Shown piece after piece: positions 50,923-59,820 of a stretch of DNA of 64,000 nucleotides (positions within the stretch are counted from its first letter, which is position 1; every line of letters starts with the position of its first letter). The translations under genes and the position numbers were made by a program. Below the pieces are notes generated by a model. The model ran no database searches and was not told the DNA's origin. It saw only the letters and a list, made by a program, of their open reading frames with translations. The stretch comes from Neosynechococcus sphagnicola sy1. Lineage in GTDB: Bacteria; Cyanobacteriota; Cyanobacteriia; Neosynechococcales; Neosynechococcaceae. The DNA lies in NCBI RefSeq assembly GCF_000775285.1, contig NZ_JJML01000015.1:59570-123569 (forward strand). Direction: 5' to 3'.

Positions 50923-51715
50923 TTGAACAACTTCAGCTTTCCGAGCATTTCCAAGATTCTGATTTATCCCTTTAAGTCTCTCGATGGTTTGGAGGTTTCT
51001 GCCAGCAAGGTTCTGTCTGGGGGGGGCGCTGCAGCATGATCGGGAATTTGCCTTGGTGGATGGCGCGGGTCAGGTGGTGAATGCCAAGCGGACTGCCAAG
51101 ATGCAGTTACTGCGATCGACCGTTGATCTAGCAGCGCGGACGGTGAGTTTGCGTCTACCGTCCCATCAATCCTGGGAAAGCTTCCACTGGGATCGCGATC
51201 GCCCTGGGCTGGAAACCTGGTTTAGTGATTATTTTGGCTTCCCGGTACACCTGGTACAGAATCTCGAAATTGGGTTTCCGGATGATACCGATGCTCCGGG
51301 GCCAACGGTGATTAGCACGGCTACTCTGGCGGCGATCGCGGATTGGTTCCCTGACTTGAGCCTAGAGCAGTTGCGCCTCAGGTTCCGTGCCAATCTGGAG
51401 ATCAGTGGTGTGCCTGCGTTCTGGGAGGATCAACTCTTCACCGAGGTTGGGAACACCGTCCAATTTGCCGTCGGCACGGTTCATTTTGTCGGGGTCAACC
51501 CTTGTCAACGCTGTGTGGTGCCTACCCGTGATCCGGTTACGGGTAAAGCCTATCCTGGATTTCAAAAAACCTTTGTTGCCCGTCGTCAGTTAACACTGCC
51601 CCCGTGGGTAAATGAAAGTCGCTTCAATCATTTTTTTCGCTTGAGTGTGAATACCCGCATTCCCGGATCTGAGGTGGGAAAGGTGGTGCGCGTGGGCGAT
51701 CGGGTCACCCTGTAA
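50923..51715 (+). CDS. MOSC-domain protein (one frameshift)
   Basis: MOSC N-terminal barrel (ILIYPFKSLDGLEVSASKVL, then GALQHDREFALVDGAG) and the MOSC domain with NPCQRCVVPTRDPVTG, carrying the reactive Cys. Family members handle molybdenum-cofactor sulfur or N-hydroxylated compounds (mARC, YiiM). One extra base at G8 51019-51026 splits the frame. Corrected upstream, the best start is TTG at 50923, with ACGAGG seven bases before it, giving ~263 aa. Electron partner not seen. Confidence 0.88.
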
Positions 51716-51719
51716 ATCG

Positions 51720-51980
51720 GTGAATCCCACCCCCCACCCTAGCCCTCCAACTTGCGTTCCACGTCCCCCCTTTCGGCGGTACAGCGACGCCGAACCGCTG
51801 TATGTGCGAAGTTGTGAGATCTTGTTGTCTGTGTTAGGGCAAGAGCATCCCAATACCCAAACCGTTATCGGTACCTTGATCCAATTTCTCCTGCAGGTGA
51901 TGGCCGAGAATCGCACCGCTGAGTTGTCTGATGCTCCTATCACTCAGCAGCTTTTAGCCGTGTTGCTGAATCCACCCTGA
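51720..51980 (+). pseudogene. C-terminal fragment of a TPR (kinesin-light-chain-like) protein
   Basis: One repeat is readable (YSDAEPLYVRSCEILLSVLG, then QEHPNTQTVIGTLIQFL), the classic TPR_12 pattern, but the array that should precede it is missing. The 30 residues ahead of it are low-complexity Pro-rich. Probably a remnant. In the 200 nt after it I see nothing. Confidence 0.6.
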
Positions 51981-52182
51981 TGAAATTAGGCTAGAACCCT
52001 CGGAAATCTAGTCTCGATCGCCCCCGACTTCTATTTCCTCACCGTGGCCGATGCAGTGGGGAAAGGGCTATCTGTTACCTCTGGCTTTTGCAGCTAGACA
52101 CCTGTTACTGCTCCAGCGGACTTGCTAGAGTTAAAACGTCGAAGACGCTCTCTCTGGGGAGTTCCGCGCTAATTGCTATGTT

Positions 52183-53355
52183 TTGCTGGGGAAGATGGGC
52201 ATGTTGATGGTGTTGCAAGTCCTGCTATTACTTCTAATCGTTGCATCGCTAGGGTTTTACATCGTTTGTACTGTTTCCACGCTCTGGTTCTTTGTCCTGC
52301 GGCAACGACCCGACAGCACTGACCCACAACCAGTTTCGATTTTGATTCCGGTGTGTGGGGTGGATGAGGGGGCACTGGCTAACTGGACTTCCTTTTGCAT
52401 CCAAGATATTCCCACCTACGAAGTCCTGTTTGGGGTAATGAACCCTGAGGATCCAGCCGTACCGATTCTCAAAACCCTGATCGCCCAATTCCCCGATCAC
52501 GCTCGACTGATATTGTGCCAGGAGGTACGGGGCATCAATCACCAGATCAGTAATCTCATGCACCTGCTGGAAGCAGCCCAGTTTGAACGAATCATTTTTG
52601 CCGATAGCGACATTCGAGTCACCCCCGAATATCTGCGCATTGTCACCGCGCCCCTAGCCGATCCTGCCATTGGGGTGGTGACCTGTGGTTATCTCGATCA
52701 CGCCCCGAAATTTCTAGGAGCTGCGATCGCGGCGCTGGGTCGAGGGGTGGATTTCATTCCCAGCGTCCTGATTGCCCGTAGCTTAGATGGTGGACTTAAA
52801 TTTGCCTTGGGGCCAACAGTGGCGACTCGCCAATCTGTGGTGGCAAATATGGGAGGGCTACAAATGGTTGTCAACCGCATCGGTTCTGATTTCCACATGG
52901 GTAGACTGGCTGTTGCCGCAGGCTATCGGGTAGAACTATCCACCTATATTTTAGAAAACGACTGTGGGCGGGAAACCCTGAACCAGGTCTTTCAACGGGA
53001 ATTACGCTGGGCACGAACCATCCGCTGGAATCGGGGAGCACAGTACTATGGGCTGGTGTTCTCCTATGGCACGGTGCATAGCCTGCTCTTAGTCTTGGTA
53101 ACGGGATTCCAGCCCTGGGCGATCGCGCTTTTTGCAGCAGTTTGGCTGGTGCGTCTGCTGCAAGTTACCCTAGCTATTTACCACCTGGGGTGTCCCCATC
53201 TGTTGCCCTGGCTGTGGGCATTACCCCTCCGGGACTGGATGAGCTTTGTGATTTGGGTGGCGGGTTCCTATGGTCAACAGATTTACTGGCGGGGCCGTTG
53301 GTTGGAAGTGGGAGCCAGCGGCACCCTGCAAGAAAAGATTAAAGCTAGTAACTAA
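52183..53355 (+). CDS. Glycosyltransferase, GT21/HpnI-like (ceramide glucosyltransferase type)
   Basis: N-terminal membrane helix (LQVLLLLLIVASLGFYIV), GT-A catalytic domain with FADSDIRV (DxD) and the acceptor motif Q-x2-RW (FQRELRWARTIRW), and C-terminal membrane segments. It is close to HpnI, which adds N-acetylglucosamine to bacteriohopanetetrol, so it may modify hopanoids or glycolipids. The ORF opens at TTG 52183; ATGs at 52195 and 52201 are alternatives, and GGGGAAG lies before the latter. At 390 aa it matches the family. Confidence 0.85.
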   Translation: MLGKMGMLMVLQVLLLLLIVASLGFYIVCTVSTLWFFVLRQRPDSTDPQPVSILIPVCGVDEGALANWTSFCIQDIPTYEVLFGVMNPEDPAVPILKTLIAQFPDHARLILCQEVRGINHQISNLMHLLEAAQFERIIFADSDIRVTPEYLRIVTAPLADPAIGVVTCGYLDHAPKFLGAAIAALGRGVDFIPSVLIARSLDGGLKFALGPTVATRQSVVANMGGLQMVVNRIGSDFHMGRLAVAAGYRVELSTYILENDCGRETLNQVFQRELRWARTIRWNRGAQYYGLVFSYGTVHSLLLVLVTGFQPWAIALFAAVWLVRLLQVTLAIYHLGCPHLLPWLWALPLRDWMSFVIWVAGSYGQQIYWRGRWLEVGASGTLQEKIKASN

Positions 53356-53423
53356 AGAAGTCGTTACAACGCCTCCCGGTGTAGGATCACTGCACACTAT
53401 TACACAGGCCGAGGGCGGCAACC

Positions 53424-53768
53424 ATGACTGACTTTCTGGATCTGCTGACGCATAAGTTTGCCTATGTGGCGATCGGAGAATTTAAACCGGGCAAATTTGC
53501 CGAGGCTCGGCAGCTTTATGAAAAGGCTGTTTCTACTTATAGCCAAGGTTTCCAGGGAGCCTATTTACTCCAAGAACCCGGAACCGATCGGGGAATTGCC
53601 ATGATTCTCTGGGAAAGTATTGGTGATATGGCAGAGCATCATAACGCCACCTACGACGAAATCTTAAAGCAAATGGCGCACCTATTTGTCCATCCCCCGG
53701 TCAGTACCTTCTACGAGGTCTGTTGTGAGCGTCAACCGGATAGTGCGGTCAAAAATAATCTTATTTAG
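53424..53768 (+). CDS. Dimeric alpha/beta-barrel protein of unknown function
   Basis: At 114 aa, with a ferredoxin-like pattern (KFAYVAIGEFKPGKFAEARQ, then GAYLLQEPGTDRGIAMILW) like antibiotic-biosynthesis-monooxygenase-fold proteins. I recall similar short cyanobacterial proteins, but no function is known. It follows the glycosyltransferase by 68 nt. Confidence 0.7.
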   Translation: MTDFLDLLTHKFAYVAIGEFKPGKFAEARQLYEKAVSTYSQGFQGAYLLQEPGTDRGIAMILWESIGDMAEHHNATYDEILKQMAHLFVHPPVSTFYEVCCERQPDSAVKNNLI

Positions 53769-53776
53769 GGCTGTGC

Positions 53777-54160
53777 TTAGGGGGTAATCTGGTTTCGCAG
53801 GGGGCCATTGTAAAGCACTGTCACTGTGAAATCAGCTTTATCGATGCGAATTTCGCTTTCAATGCTGGGAGTAGTGGCACCGGGGGGGCCTCCGAGAATG
53901 TTAAAAATCCAGTGATCCCCTTGATCGATGGCGGCAGCACCGGGAACAAAGACTGACGCATCCGCACGATATTTTTCCAGGCCACCATTGATTTTTTCGG
54001 CGGTTTGCCGCGCTACATTCTTGGCTCGACTGCGACTCTGGGCTTCTGCTAACAGATTGGTAGAAGAGGAGGGTACTAGGGGAGTATCTGCGGGATTGAC
54101 TTGAGCCAGTGAGGGTAGTGCTACCCCGATCGCGAGTGTCGGAAGGATGAGTTGCCACAT
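53777..54160 (-). CDS. Small exported protein of unknown function
   Basis: At 127 aa it has a signal peptide (LILPTLAIGVALPSLAQ, cleavage after SLA-Q). The mature part has a helix (AQSRSRAKNVARQTAEKING) and a beta-rich C-terminal half (WIFNILGGPPG, ADFTVTVLYNG). Probably periplasmic. I do not recognise the family. Convergent with the alpha/beta-barrel gene by 8 nt. Confidence 0.7.
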   Translation of the reverse strand: MWQLILPTLAIGVALPSLAQVNPADTPLVPSSSTNLLAEAQSRSRAKNVARQTAEKINGGLEKYRADASVFVPGAAAIDQGDHWIFNILGGPPGATTPSIESEIRIDKADFTVTVLYNGPLRNQITP

Positions 54161-54236
54161 GGGGTTATAATCTCCAAGAAAACCACGCTTCCAAGATCAG
54201 ACTGAGTAGGTAGAGTGGGTAGTTCCACACCCCATA

Positions 54237-54584
54237 CTAGCCAATAACTCTGCCGAGTAGCTGCCAGCGGTCATATTCCGCCATTGTATGATGCACTAAG
54301 TCAAACATTTGACGACAGTGGTTGTCGGTCTGGAGGGGTAATTCTTCATTTTTGACCACCAGACTCATCCGCACAGCAGTTTCCGTCGCCGTTGTTTGAT
54401 CAATCAGCACTTCAGCCGTCACCAGTTTGGCAAAGACAACCTGACCGGGAGTTTCTCGTGCCATCATGTAGTCGGCGGTCTCGTAAACGATGTCGAAACG
54501 GCAAGACTTGAAAATCTCAATTAACTGTTTGCGCAGTTGGTTGAGGGGCACAGCAACTGTCAATAGGCAAGTGTAGCGAGCCAT
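54237..54584 (-). CDS. Conserved hypothetical protein
   Basis: At ~115 aa from MARYTCLLTVAVPL; the frame opens two codons earlier at 54590. Alternating beta-strand/helix pattern (RKQLIEIFKSCRFDIVYET, VVFAKLVTAEVLIDQTT). Looks like a small soluble cyanobacterial protein; function unknown. In the gap before tmk, an 8-bp hairpin (54632-54639, 54648-54655) lies between the divergent genes. Confidence 0.7.
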   Translation of the reverse strand: MARYTCLLTVAVPLNQLRKQLIEIFKSCRFDIVYETADYMMARETPGQVVFAKLVTAEVLIDQTTATETAVRMSLVVKNEELPLQTDNHCRQMFDLVHHTMAEYDRWQLLGRVIG

Positions 54585-54683
54585 AGACAACGTGACACGG
54601 TAGCGGACGAACCCCTATATGATAGCCGTGAAGTTGAGGGTTGCGATCCTCAACTCTGGAGTCAGCAACAATATCTAAGTGCT

Positions 54684-55370
54684 ATGGCGGGACATTTCAT
54701 TGTCTTTGAAGGTGGGGAAGGGTGCGGTAAAACGACCCAACTGCGCCAGATACAACAATGGTTGCAGCAGCATCCTGGGTTGCCGCCCTCCGCCGATGGG
54801 GGATCACGGGCAATTGTCGCCACGCGAGAACCTGGGGGCACCCATCTGGGAGCGGGGTTACGTCAATTATTGTTGGCGGCTAACTCCCAGGAACCGATGG
54901 TGGATCGAGCCGAACTATTGCTCTATATGGCAGACCGGGCTCAGCATGTGGAGGGCTGTCTCCAGCCCTGGTTAGCCAAGGGAGCGATTATTCTCTGCGA
55001 TCGCTACACGGATTCGACGGTGGCTTATCAGGGCTATGGGCGGGGCTTTAGCCTGGATTTAATTCAGCAGTTGAATCAGATAGCAACCGCAGGTCTGGAG
55101 AGCCACCTGACTCTGTGGTTAGATGTGGAAGTCGAGGTGGGGCTGGCGCGGATACAGCAACGGGGAGCCGCCGATCGCATGGAACAGGCAACCTTAAATT
55201 TTCATCAACGGGTACGGCAGGGGTTTCAGGAATTAGCCGCCGCCCATCCCCAACGCATTGTCCGCATTGATGCCAGTGCCTCCATAACTGCGGTGACCCA
55301 GCAGATCCAGGGCATTCTCACGCCCTATCTGCACCAGTGGTATGGGACAGGCTCAGCATCCTATCCTTAG
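54684..55370 (+). CDS. tmk: Thymidylate kinase
   Basis: dTMP to dTDP. P-loop FEGGEGCGKTTQ, DRYTDSTVAYQG, and the LID region RGAADRME. At 228 aa it is somewhat longer than E. coli Tmk because of a loop at residues 38-50 (GLPPSADGGSR). Convergent with the response-regulator gene, 4-nt overlap. Confidence 0.96.
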   Translation: MAGHFIVFEGGEGCGKTTQLRQIQQWLQQHPGLPPSADGGSRAIVATREPGGTHLGAGLRQLLLAANSQEPMVDRAELLLYMADRAQHVEGCLQPWLAKGAIILCDRYTDSTVAYQGYGRGFSLDLIQQLNQIATAGLESHLTLWLDVEVEVGLARIQQRGAADRMEQATLNFHQRVRQGFQELAAAHPQRIVRIDASASITAVTQQIQGILTPYLHQWYGTGSASYP

Positions 55371-56041
55371 CGGCTGTCCCCAGCGTCAGAGGCTTGGAGC
55401 CAGGATAGATGGGCGTTGGCAACAATAGCTGCCTGGGTGCGATCGCGCAGCCCCAGACGATTTAAGATATTGGTCACATGATTTTTCACGGTTCCTTCGG
55501 AAATGTAGAGGGTATGGGCAATTTCTCGGTTGCTGGCTCCTACTGCAATTAAACACAAGACCTGCCGCTCTCGGGGGGTTAATTCCATCAAATTTTGGGG
55601 CTGACTGGGGCTTGGGGGGGGAATTGCCGGAACCCGAGCCGCCATTTTTTGGAGAATGCCAGGGCCAAATTGGGCATAGCCTTTGTCAATGGCTCGAATT
55701 GCCGTCGCTAATTCTTCGGAGGGCGTATCTTTCAGGAGATAACCAACGGCTCCAACTCGGATTGCCGCCGCCACGTACTCATCATCCTCAAAGGTAGTCA
55801 ACACCAATACTTTGGTCTGGGAAAACCGCTGACAAATCTGTTGGGTAGCGGCAACGCCATCCATGACGGGCATGCGGATATCCATCAACACCACATCCGG
55901 TTGCAGTACCGCTACCTGTTGCAGTGCTATCTGACCATTTTCCGCATCCCCGACCACCTCGAGGTCAGGCTCTAACTGTAATAACGCCTTTAAGCCTTGG
56001 CGAATAATACTTTGATCGTCCACCAGTAATACCCGAATCAT
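55367..56041 (-). CDS. NarL/FixJ-type response regulator
   Basis: Receiver (MIRVLLVDDQSIIRQGLKAL, phosphoacceptor Asp in VVLMDIRMPVMDG, LLKDTPSEE) followed by a LuxR-type HTH (LTPRERQVLCLIAVGASNRE, VKNHVTNILNRLGLRDR). I choose the ATG at 56041, which overlaps the kinase stop by ATGA. Partner of the upstream sensor kinase. Target genes unknown. Confidence 0.95.
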   Translation of the reverse strand: MIRVLLVDDQSIIRQGLKALLQLEPDLEVVGDAENGQIALQQVAVLQPDVVLMDIRMPVMDGVAATQQICQRFSQTKVLVLTTFEDDEYVAAAIRVGAVGYLLKDTPSEELATAIRAIDKGYAQFGPGILQKMAARVPAIPPPSPSQPQNLMELTPRERQVLCLIAVGASNREIAHTLYISEGTVKNHVTNILNRLGLRDRTQAAIVANAHLSWLQASDAGDSR

Positions 56042-57294
56042 CCCCCTTGCCCCCTCCCCGGAAAGATTGCCTGAATTTGGCACCCAGATCCCTGCTGGCT
56101 GGTGATCTGGAATTGACCACCCAATGCCAATGTCCGCTCTCGCATTCCCTGTAAGCCAAAGCCCGTTGTGTTTTGATCCACTTGGAAGCCGTTGCCATTA
56201 TCCTGAATCATCAATACCAGGGTCGATGAGTCAGGGTGCAGGGGCTGGATCGAAATTTCCACCGTTGTCGCCTGGGCATACTTACAGATATTAGTCAGAG
56301 CTTCCTGGACAATGCGGTAGATCGCGGCCTTCAGTTCTAGCGACAGCAGCTGCGGGAGTTGGAAGTTACAGGTCGGCAACACTCCTGTGGTGCGGTAAAA
56401 TTTCTGCGCTAGCCCGGTGAGTACCTCCTCTAAGGATTGGCCTTGCAAGGGGTTGGTACGCAGCATCGACACCGATTGGCGAACCTCTTGGAGGGCGGTT
56501 GTCCCCAGTTGTTTGGCATCTGAGAGGAATTGCTGGGCTTGGCTGGGGTTTGCCTGCCAGAGTTTTAAGGCGGTTTCCAGTTGAATGTTGAGGGCGGTCA
56601 GGGAGTGCCCCAGGGAATCATGGATATCCCTGGCAATGCGGTTGCGCTCCTGTAGCATTGCCTGGTCTTCAATCCGCAGGGCATATTGCCGCAGTTGATC
56701 ATGGGCGATCGCTAACCGTTTCTGACTTTGGCGCTCAGACAGAATTGTTTGCATCAGCAACAGGGCAAAGATCAGACTCAACAGGAATAATAGGCCAGCG
56801 CTGAGCAGAACTCCCATTAACCAGAGTTCTCCTTGCACGCCCAGTTGAATGGGAACCTCCAGGTTTTGGAGCAAGTAGGCAGTGGTTCCCACGGTTCCCA
56901 GGATGGCGATCGCTGTGACGATCAACTGTCCCTGCAATTCAAAGATGCAACAGCTCCGAATCACCATCAACAGATAGAGCAAGGGAAAAAAGCGGCTATA
57001 GCCCAGGGTTGCTAAAACAATCAAGCCAAGTTCCAGAAGTACATACAGGGCTTTTCTGAACCAACGGCCAGTCGGTAAGTAAAACCCCAAGGCTCCAAAG
57101 GCGATCGCACTCAGAATCACCAACCAGGGTTGACGGGGCATCCGGTTAAACGGCGTTGGTAAGAACACCTCCAGTACCACCAGCAACAGTAATACGCCTT
57201 CAAAGGGAATCAAGAAGCGAAAGTCAAGGGGGGAACGGAGCCAGAAACGCTGCACGAATCGGATCCAGGATTGGTAGTTGGGGGTTGCCTTCAT
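56038..57294 (-). CDS. Sensor histidine kinase, HisKA_3/NarX-type (membrane)
   Basis: About six hydrophobic helices (e.g. IPFEGVLLLLVVLEVFL, FFPLLYLLMVI, WLMGVLLSAGLLFLLSL), then the HisKA_3 box RNRIARDIHDSLGHSL with the phosphoacceptor His, EALTNICKYA and DNGNGF/GFGLQGMRER ATP-binding. I choose the ATG at 57294 (MKATPNY), since the 84 residues upstream run through a perfect hairpin and overlap a divergent gene. This gives ~418 aa. The ligand is unknown; DesK-like temperature/membrane sensing is possible. Confidence 0.87.
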   Translation of the reverse strand: MKATPNYQSWIRFVQRFWLRSPLDFRFLIPFEGVLLLLVVLEVFLPTPFNRMPRQPWLVILSAIAFGALGFYLPTGRWFRKALYVLLELGLIVLATLGYSRFFPLLYLLMVIRSCCIFELQGQLIVTAIAILGTVGTTAYLLQNLEVPIQLGVQGELWLMGVLLSAGLLFLLSLIFALLLMQTILSERQSQKRLAIAHDQLRQYALRIEDQAMLQERNRIARDIHDSLGHSLTALNIQLETALKLWQANPSQAQQFLSDAKQLGTTALQEVRQSVSMLRTNPLQGQSLEEVLTGLAQKFYRTTGVLPTCNFQLPQLLSLELKAAIYRIVQEALTNICKYAQATTVEISIQPLHPDSSTLVLMIQDNGNGFQVDQNTTGFGLQGMRERTLALGGQFQITSQQGSGCQIQAIFPGRGQGG

Positions 57295-57328
57295 TGAGCC
57301 ATCACGATCCCGCATTGAGCCAGCCCTA

Positions 57329-57376
57329 AAGGTCATCAATGGGCTATGACTAAGGTCATAGCCCATTGATGACCTT
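57329..57376. repeat. Perfect 22-bp stem hairpin upstream of the sensor kinase
   Basis: The arms at 57329-57350 and 57355-57376 are exact complements with a 4-nt loop. No T tract follows on either strand. It sits in the ~150-nt region between the divergent kinase and Coq4-like genes. Confidence 0.75.
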
Positions 57377-57441
57377 CTCCAGATGTGGAAGTGGGCGGGT
57401 ATCCCTAGGATGAAATCAATCGTTTCTCCCTGAAGCATGCC

Positions 57442-58005
57442 ATGGCTCCCTCTGATTCTGCTCCCATTGTGGTTGATCCACCGACCCAGATCCTCTTCCA
57501 GGGGGTAGACTTCGTTGCAGAACTGCTGAACTTGAATGTCCCCCAACTGGTTGACCTAGCGGCACTGCGGGGCTTGCCGTCGCATACTCTGGGGCGATCG
57601 CTGGTTGATTTTCTGGAGGAACATCAACTACTGCCCCTGACCTCAGGGCCGCGCCGCAAACAACTCCATGATACGGTTCATGTGCTCACGGGCTATGGCA
57701 CGGATATTTTAGGGGAGGCGGAGGTACAAGCCTTTTTACTCGGTGCCAAGTTCCATTGGCTGAATGCGGCGATTGGCCTGGGAGCCATATTCCGGCTCTA
57801 CCACGAGCAACCCCCTATCCCAGGGTTTCAACAGCAGGTAAGAGCGCGACTTCATGTTGCCTACCAGCGGGGGCGTGACTCGTGTTTAGAGATTGACCGA
57901 TGGGTGGTTGAGTCCCAATGGGAGCGCCCCCTGGCAGAGGTACGGTCAACATTACAGATACCCCCCCTGCCTCCCGAGTCTGCACCCTCCCAGGAAAATT
58001 CATAA
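57442..58005 (+). CDS. Coq4-like protein
   Basis: At 187 aa it carries the Coq4 zinc motif HDTVHVLTGY with a later E (GEAEVQAFLLGAK) and the family LPSHTLGRSLVDFLEEH block. Coq4 acts in ubiquinone synthesis in proteobacteria and eukaryotes; cyanobacteria make plastoquinone, so the role here may be in prenylquinone metabolism or be different. Divergent from the sensor kinase. Confidence 0.8.
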   Translation: MAPSDSAPIVVDPPTQILFQGVDFVAELLNLNVPQLVDLAALRGLPSHTLGRSLVDFLEEHQLLPLTSGPRRKQLHDTVHVLTGYGTDILGEAEVQAFLLGAKFHWLNAAIGLGAIFRLYHEQPPIPGFQQQVRARLHVAYQRGRDSCLEIDRWVVESQWERPLAEVRSTLQIPPLPPESAPSQENS

Positions 58006-58155
58006 GTACGGTGTGAGACCTGTTTGAGATTTCATGCCGTTTACAGCCCAGAGCAGGGCGGCTACATTGTAGTGGCAGTGCCCTAACCCTGGGGCTCTAA
58101 CTCAGCGCTCTTGTCCTCCCAGCCCACCTTTACCTTTTCCAACTTGGAGATCCCC

Positions 58156-58502
58156 ATGATGCTCTCAAAATTCCTCAGTCCCAGTCTTGCTGCCCTCACC
58201 ATTGCAGGTGTGATCTCCACCGCTGGGTTCGGGGCTGAAGCGGCAACCCCCCCTACAAAAAAACGCTAGTGGATCGGGTGGCGAACATGATGGTACAAAA
58301 GGTCAGTAGTTCTTCCTGTGCCGATCTGGCTGCGAATATGCAGAAACCCAAGAATACTGCCGGAGGGCCTAAGGAAGCGATTATGGGGGATTTTATCCAA
58401 GCTTTAAAGGCCGATCCAGCCCTCAAAGCCGACTTCTTTAATCAAGTTTCCATTCCCTTGGCGACCAAGCTCTTTGACTGCGGCATGATTCCACCTCGCT
58501 AA
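58156..58502 (+). CDS. Small exported protein (one frameshift)
   Basis: The start ATG at 58156 has TTGGAGA upstream. Signal peptide (FLSPSLAALTIAGVISTAGF), cleavage near GAEA-A. One base is missing near C7 58246-58252 or A7 58257-58263: with it the frame continues TLVDRVANMMVQKVSSSSC to the stop at 58502, ~115 aa. Two cysteines in the mature part (SSSCADLAAN, LFDCGMIPPR) could form a disulfide. Function unknown. Confidence 0.75.
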
Positions 58503-58523
58503 GACCGCAATCCCTGCCAGAGA

Positions 58524-59009
58524 CTAGCCCGGATGGGTGCCACTCCCCAAAATGAAGAGGGTCAACAAGGTGCCACTGTTCCACAACCCATGGATCAAAA
58601 TCGGAAATAGCAGATTGCGCGATCGCGTGTAAACAAATCCCAGCACCATTCGTTGAATGGGTTCCGGTTCAGATGCAACGAGGGAATGATAGAGCTTTTT
58701 GTAACTGGTTTTCTTGTCTTCTCGATCACCTACATTAAAACTGGCACCTAAAAATTCCAAAGTTGGTGAGAGGTCAAGGTTTGCGATCGCCTTTGAGGCT
58801 GGTTCCTGCAAGCCACTGAGCGAGAGTTGATATTGTTCCCCTGGTAAGAAGGTCAGAAATTCTTTCGTATTGGCGATAGTCCCCAGTAATCGATAGTAGG
58901 TGATAGATGTAATAACCTTATTACCTACTTCTGGTAGTAATGAATAGTAATGGTAAACTTGTAGGCCAGGATCTTTAACCACTGCAGACAATTCCATGAA
59001 CGGTCCCAA
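58524..59009 (-). pseudogene. CPBP-type (CAAX protease-like) protein, truncated
   Basis: The C-terminal end (LGFVYTRSRNLLFPILIHGLWNS) matches the last motif of CPBP intramembrane proteases, but the EExxxR active-site motif and earlier helices are missing. The remaining N-terminal ~115 residues are soluble and I do not recognise them. The ORF begins inside the IS1-family remnant, so the gene was truncated by insertion. Probably non-functional. Confidence 0.6.
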
Positions 59010-59265
59010 GTGCCAATCCGTTCAAATGATGAAATACGGACATACCCAATTACGGCAAACCACAATTCCAGTGCCAAGACTGCGGACGGCAGTTTGTCGA
59101 AAATACAACGCGACAACCTATTAATGAGGTAACTCGCCAATTGATTGATAAATTATTGCTTGAACGTCTAGCGCTGGCAGCAATTGCACGGGTGACTAGT
59201 GCTTCTGAGCGTTGGTTGCAAATGTACGTGAATCAGAATTTCTACCAGGCGGATGGATATATTAC
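58996..59265 (+). pseudogene. IS1-family transposase remnant
   Basis: An InsA-like zinc-finger N-terminus: PKCQSVQMMKYGHT then, after a ~2-nt deletion near 59045-59050, NYGKPQFQCQDCGRQFV, and RQLIDKLLLERLALAAIARV. It is truncated after VNQNFYQADG; the catalytic DDE part is gone. The first Cys of the finger is mutated (MNG instead of MNC). Marks past transposition at the edge of the AT-rich island. Confidence 0.8.
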
Positions 59266-59820
59266 CTGCAGTGTAAGTGTTCACTATACGTTGTCGTAGT
59301 TCCAGAGAATAGGCTCTCATCTCTTTGGCTGATTGATTGATGGGTTCCCTCTATTGTGTATTGTGCTTAACTGTTTCGCAAACTGCTGTATGAAGTAAAC
59401 GCTGGGGAATGACTATGAATAAATCTTCTGGCTGGTTGAGCAGCGCTGTTGGGTAGCGCTGGCAGGAGGACATGAAGCAGACTTAGATCACAGAGCTAGC
59501 GTGGTGAATAAAACCCCATTTTTGTTAGTTATGATGGCATTTTAAAGATAAGTACTCATGAAATTGCTGCCAATAATTCTTGAAATGCCTTATGAGTAGA
59601 GATTTCAGCGATCTACCCTTGAGCTTCTATATTTCAATTTTTCACATATAGGCATTTTAGGGGAGGCATGATAAAATCCCTGAAATGCTTGATGCATCTT
59701 GATGCACCGCAAATAATGGGCATCAATCATGAGCTTACTTAGATCTCAGAATGGGATCTAAGTATTAGTTATACTTTAAAAATACTTACAAGATATCTCA
59801 TTAGCCCAAAAGCTCAAGCT
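59266..59820 (+). promoter_or_regulatory. AT-rich intergenic region with a 9-bp operator-like inverted repeat
   Basis: No gene seen. Composition drifts from mixed to clearly AT-rich toward 59.5 kb, where the island begins. A perfect inverted repeat ACTTAGATC/GATCTAAGT (59737-59745, 59755-59763, 9-bp spacer) stands 58 nt before the helicase start and looks like an operator for a dimeric regulator, perhaps autoregulation by the RelE-like domain protein. The core GTTATAC at 59768-59774 resembles an integron core site but no attC fold surrounds it. Confidence 0.45.

Noticed and set aside
50688-50954. An 88-codon minus-strand ORF upstream of era
   Set aside because: It runs into the 20-bp palindrome, has a weak start and no family likeness, and overlaps the corrected MOSC start on the other strand.
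59737-59774. Possible upstream attC or core site (inverted repeat plus GTTATAC)
   Set aside because: There is no complementary outer core on the left and no second inner box pair, so the attC layout is incomplete.
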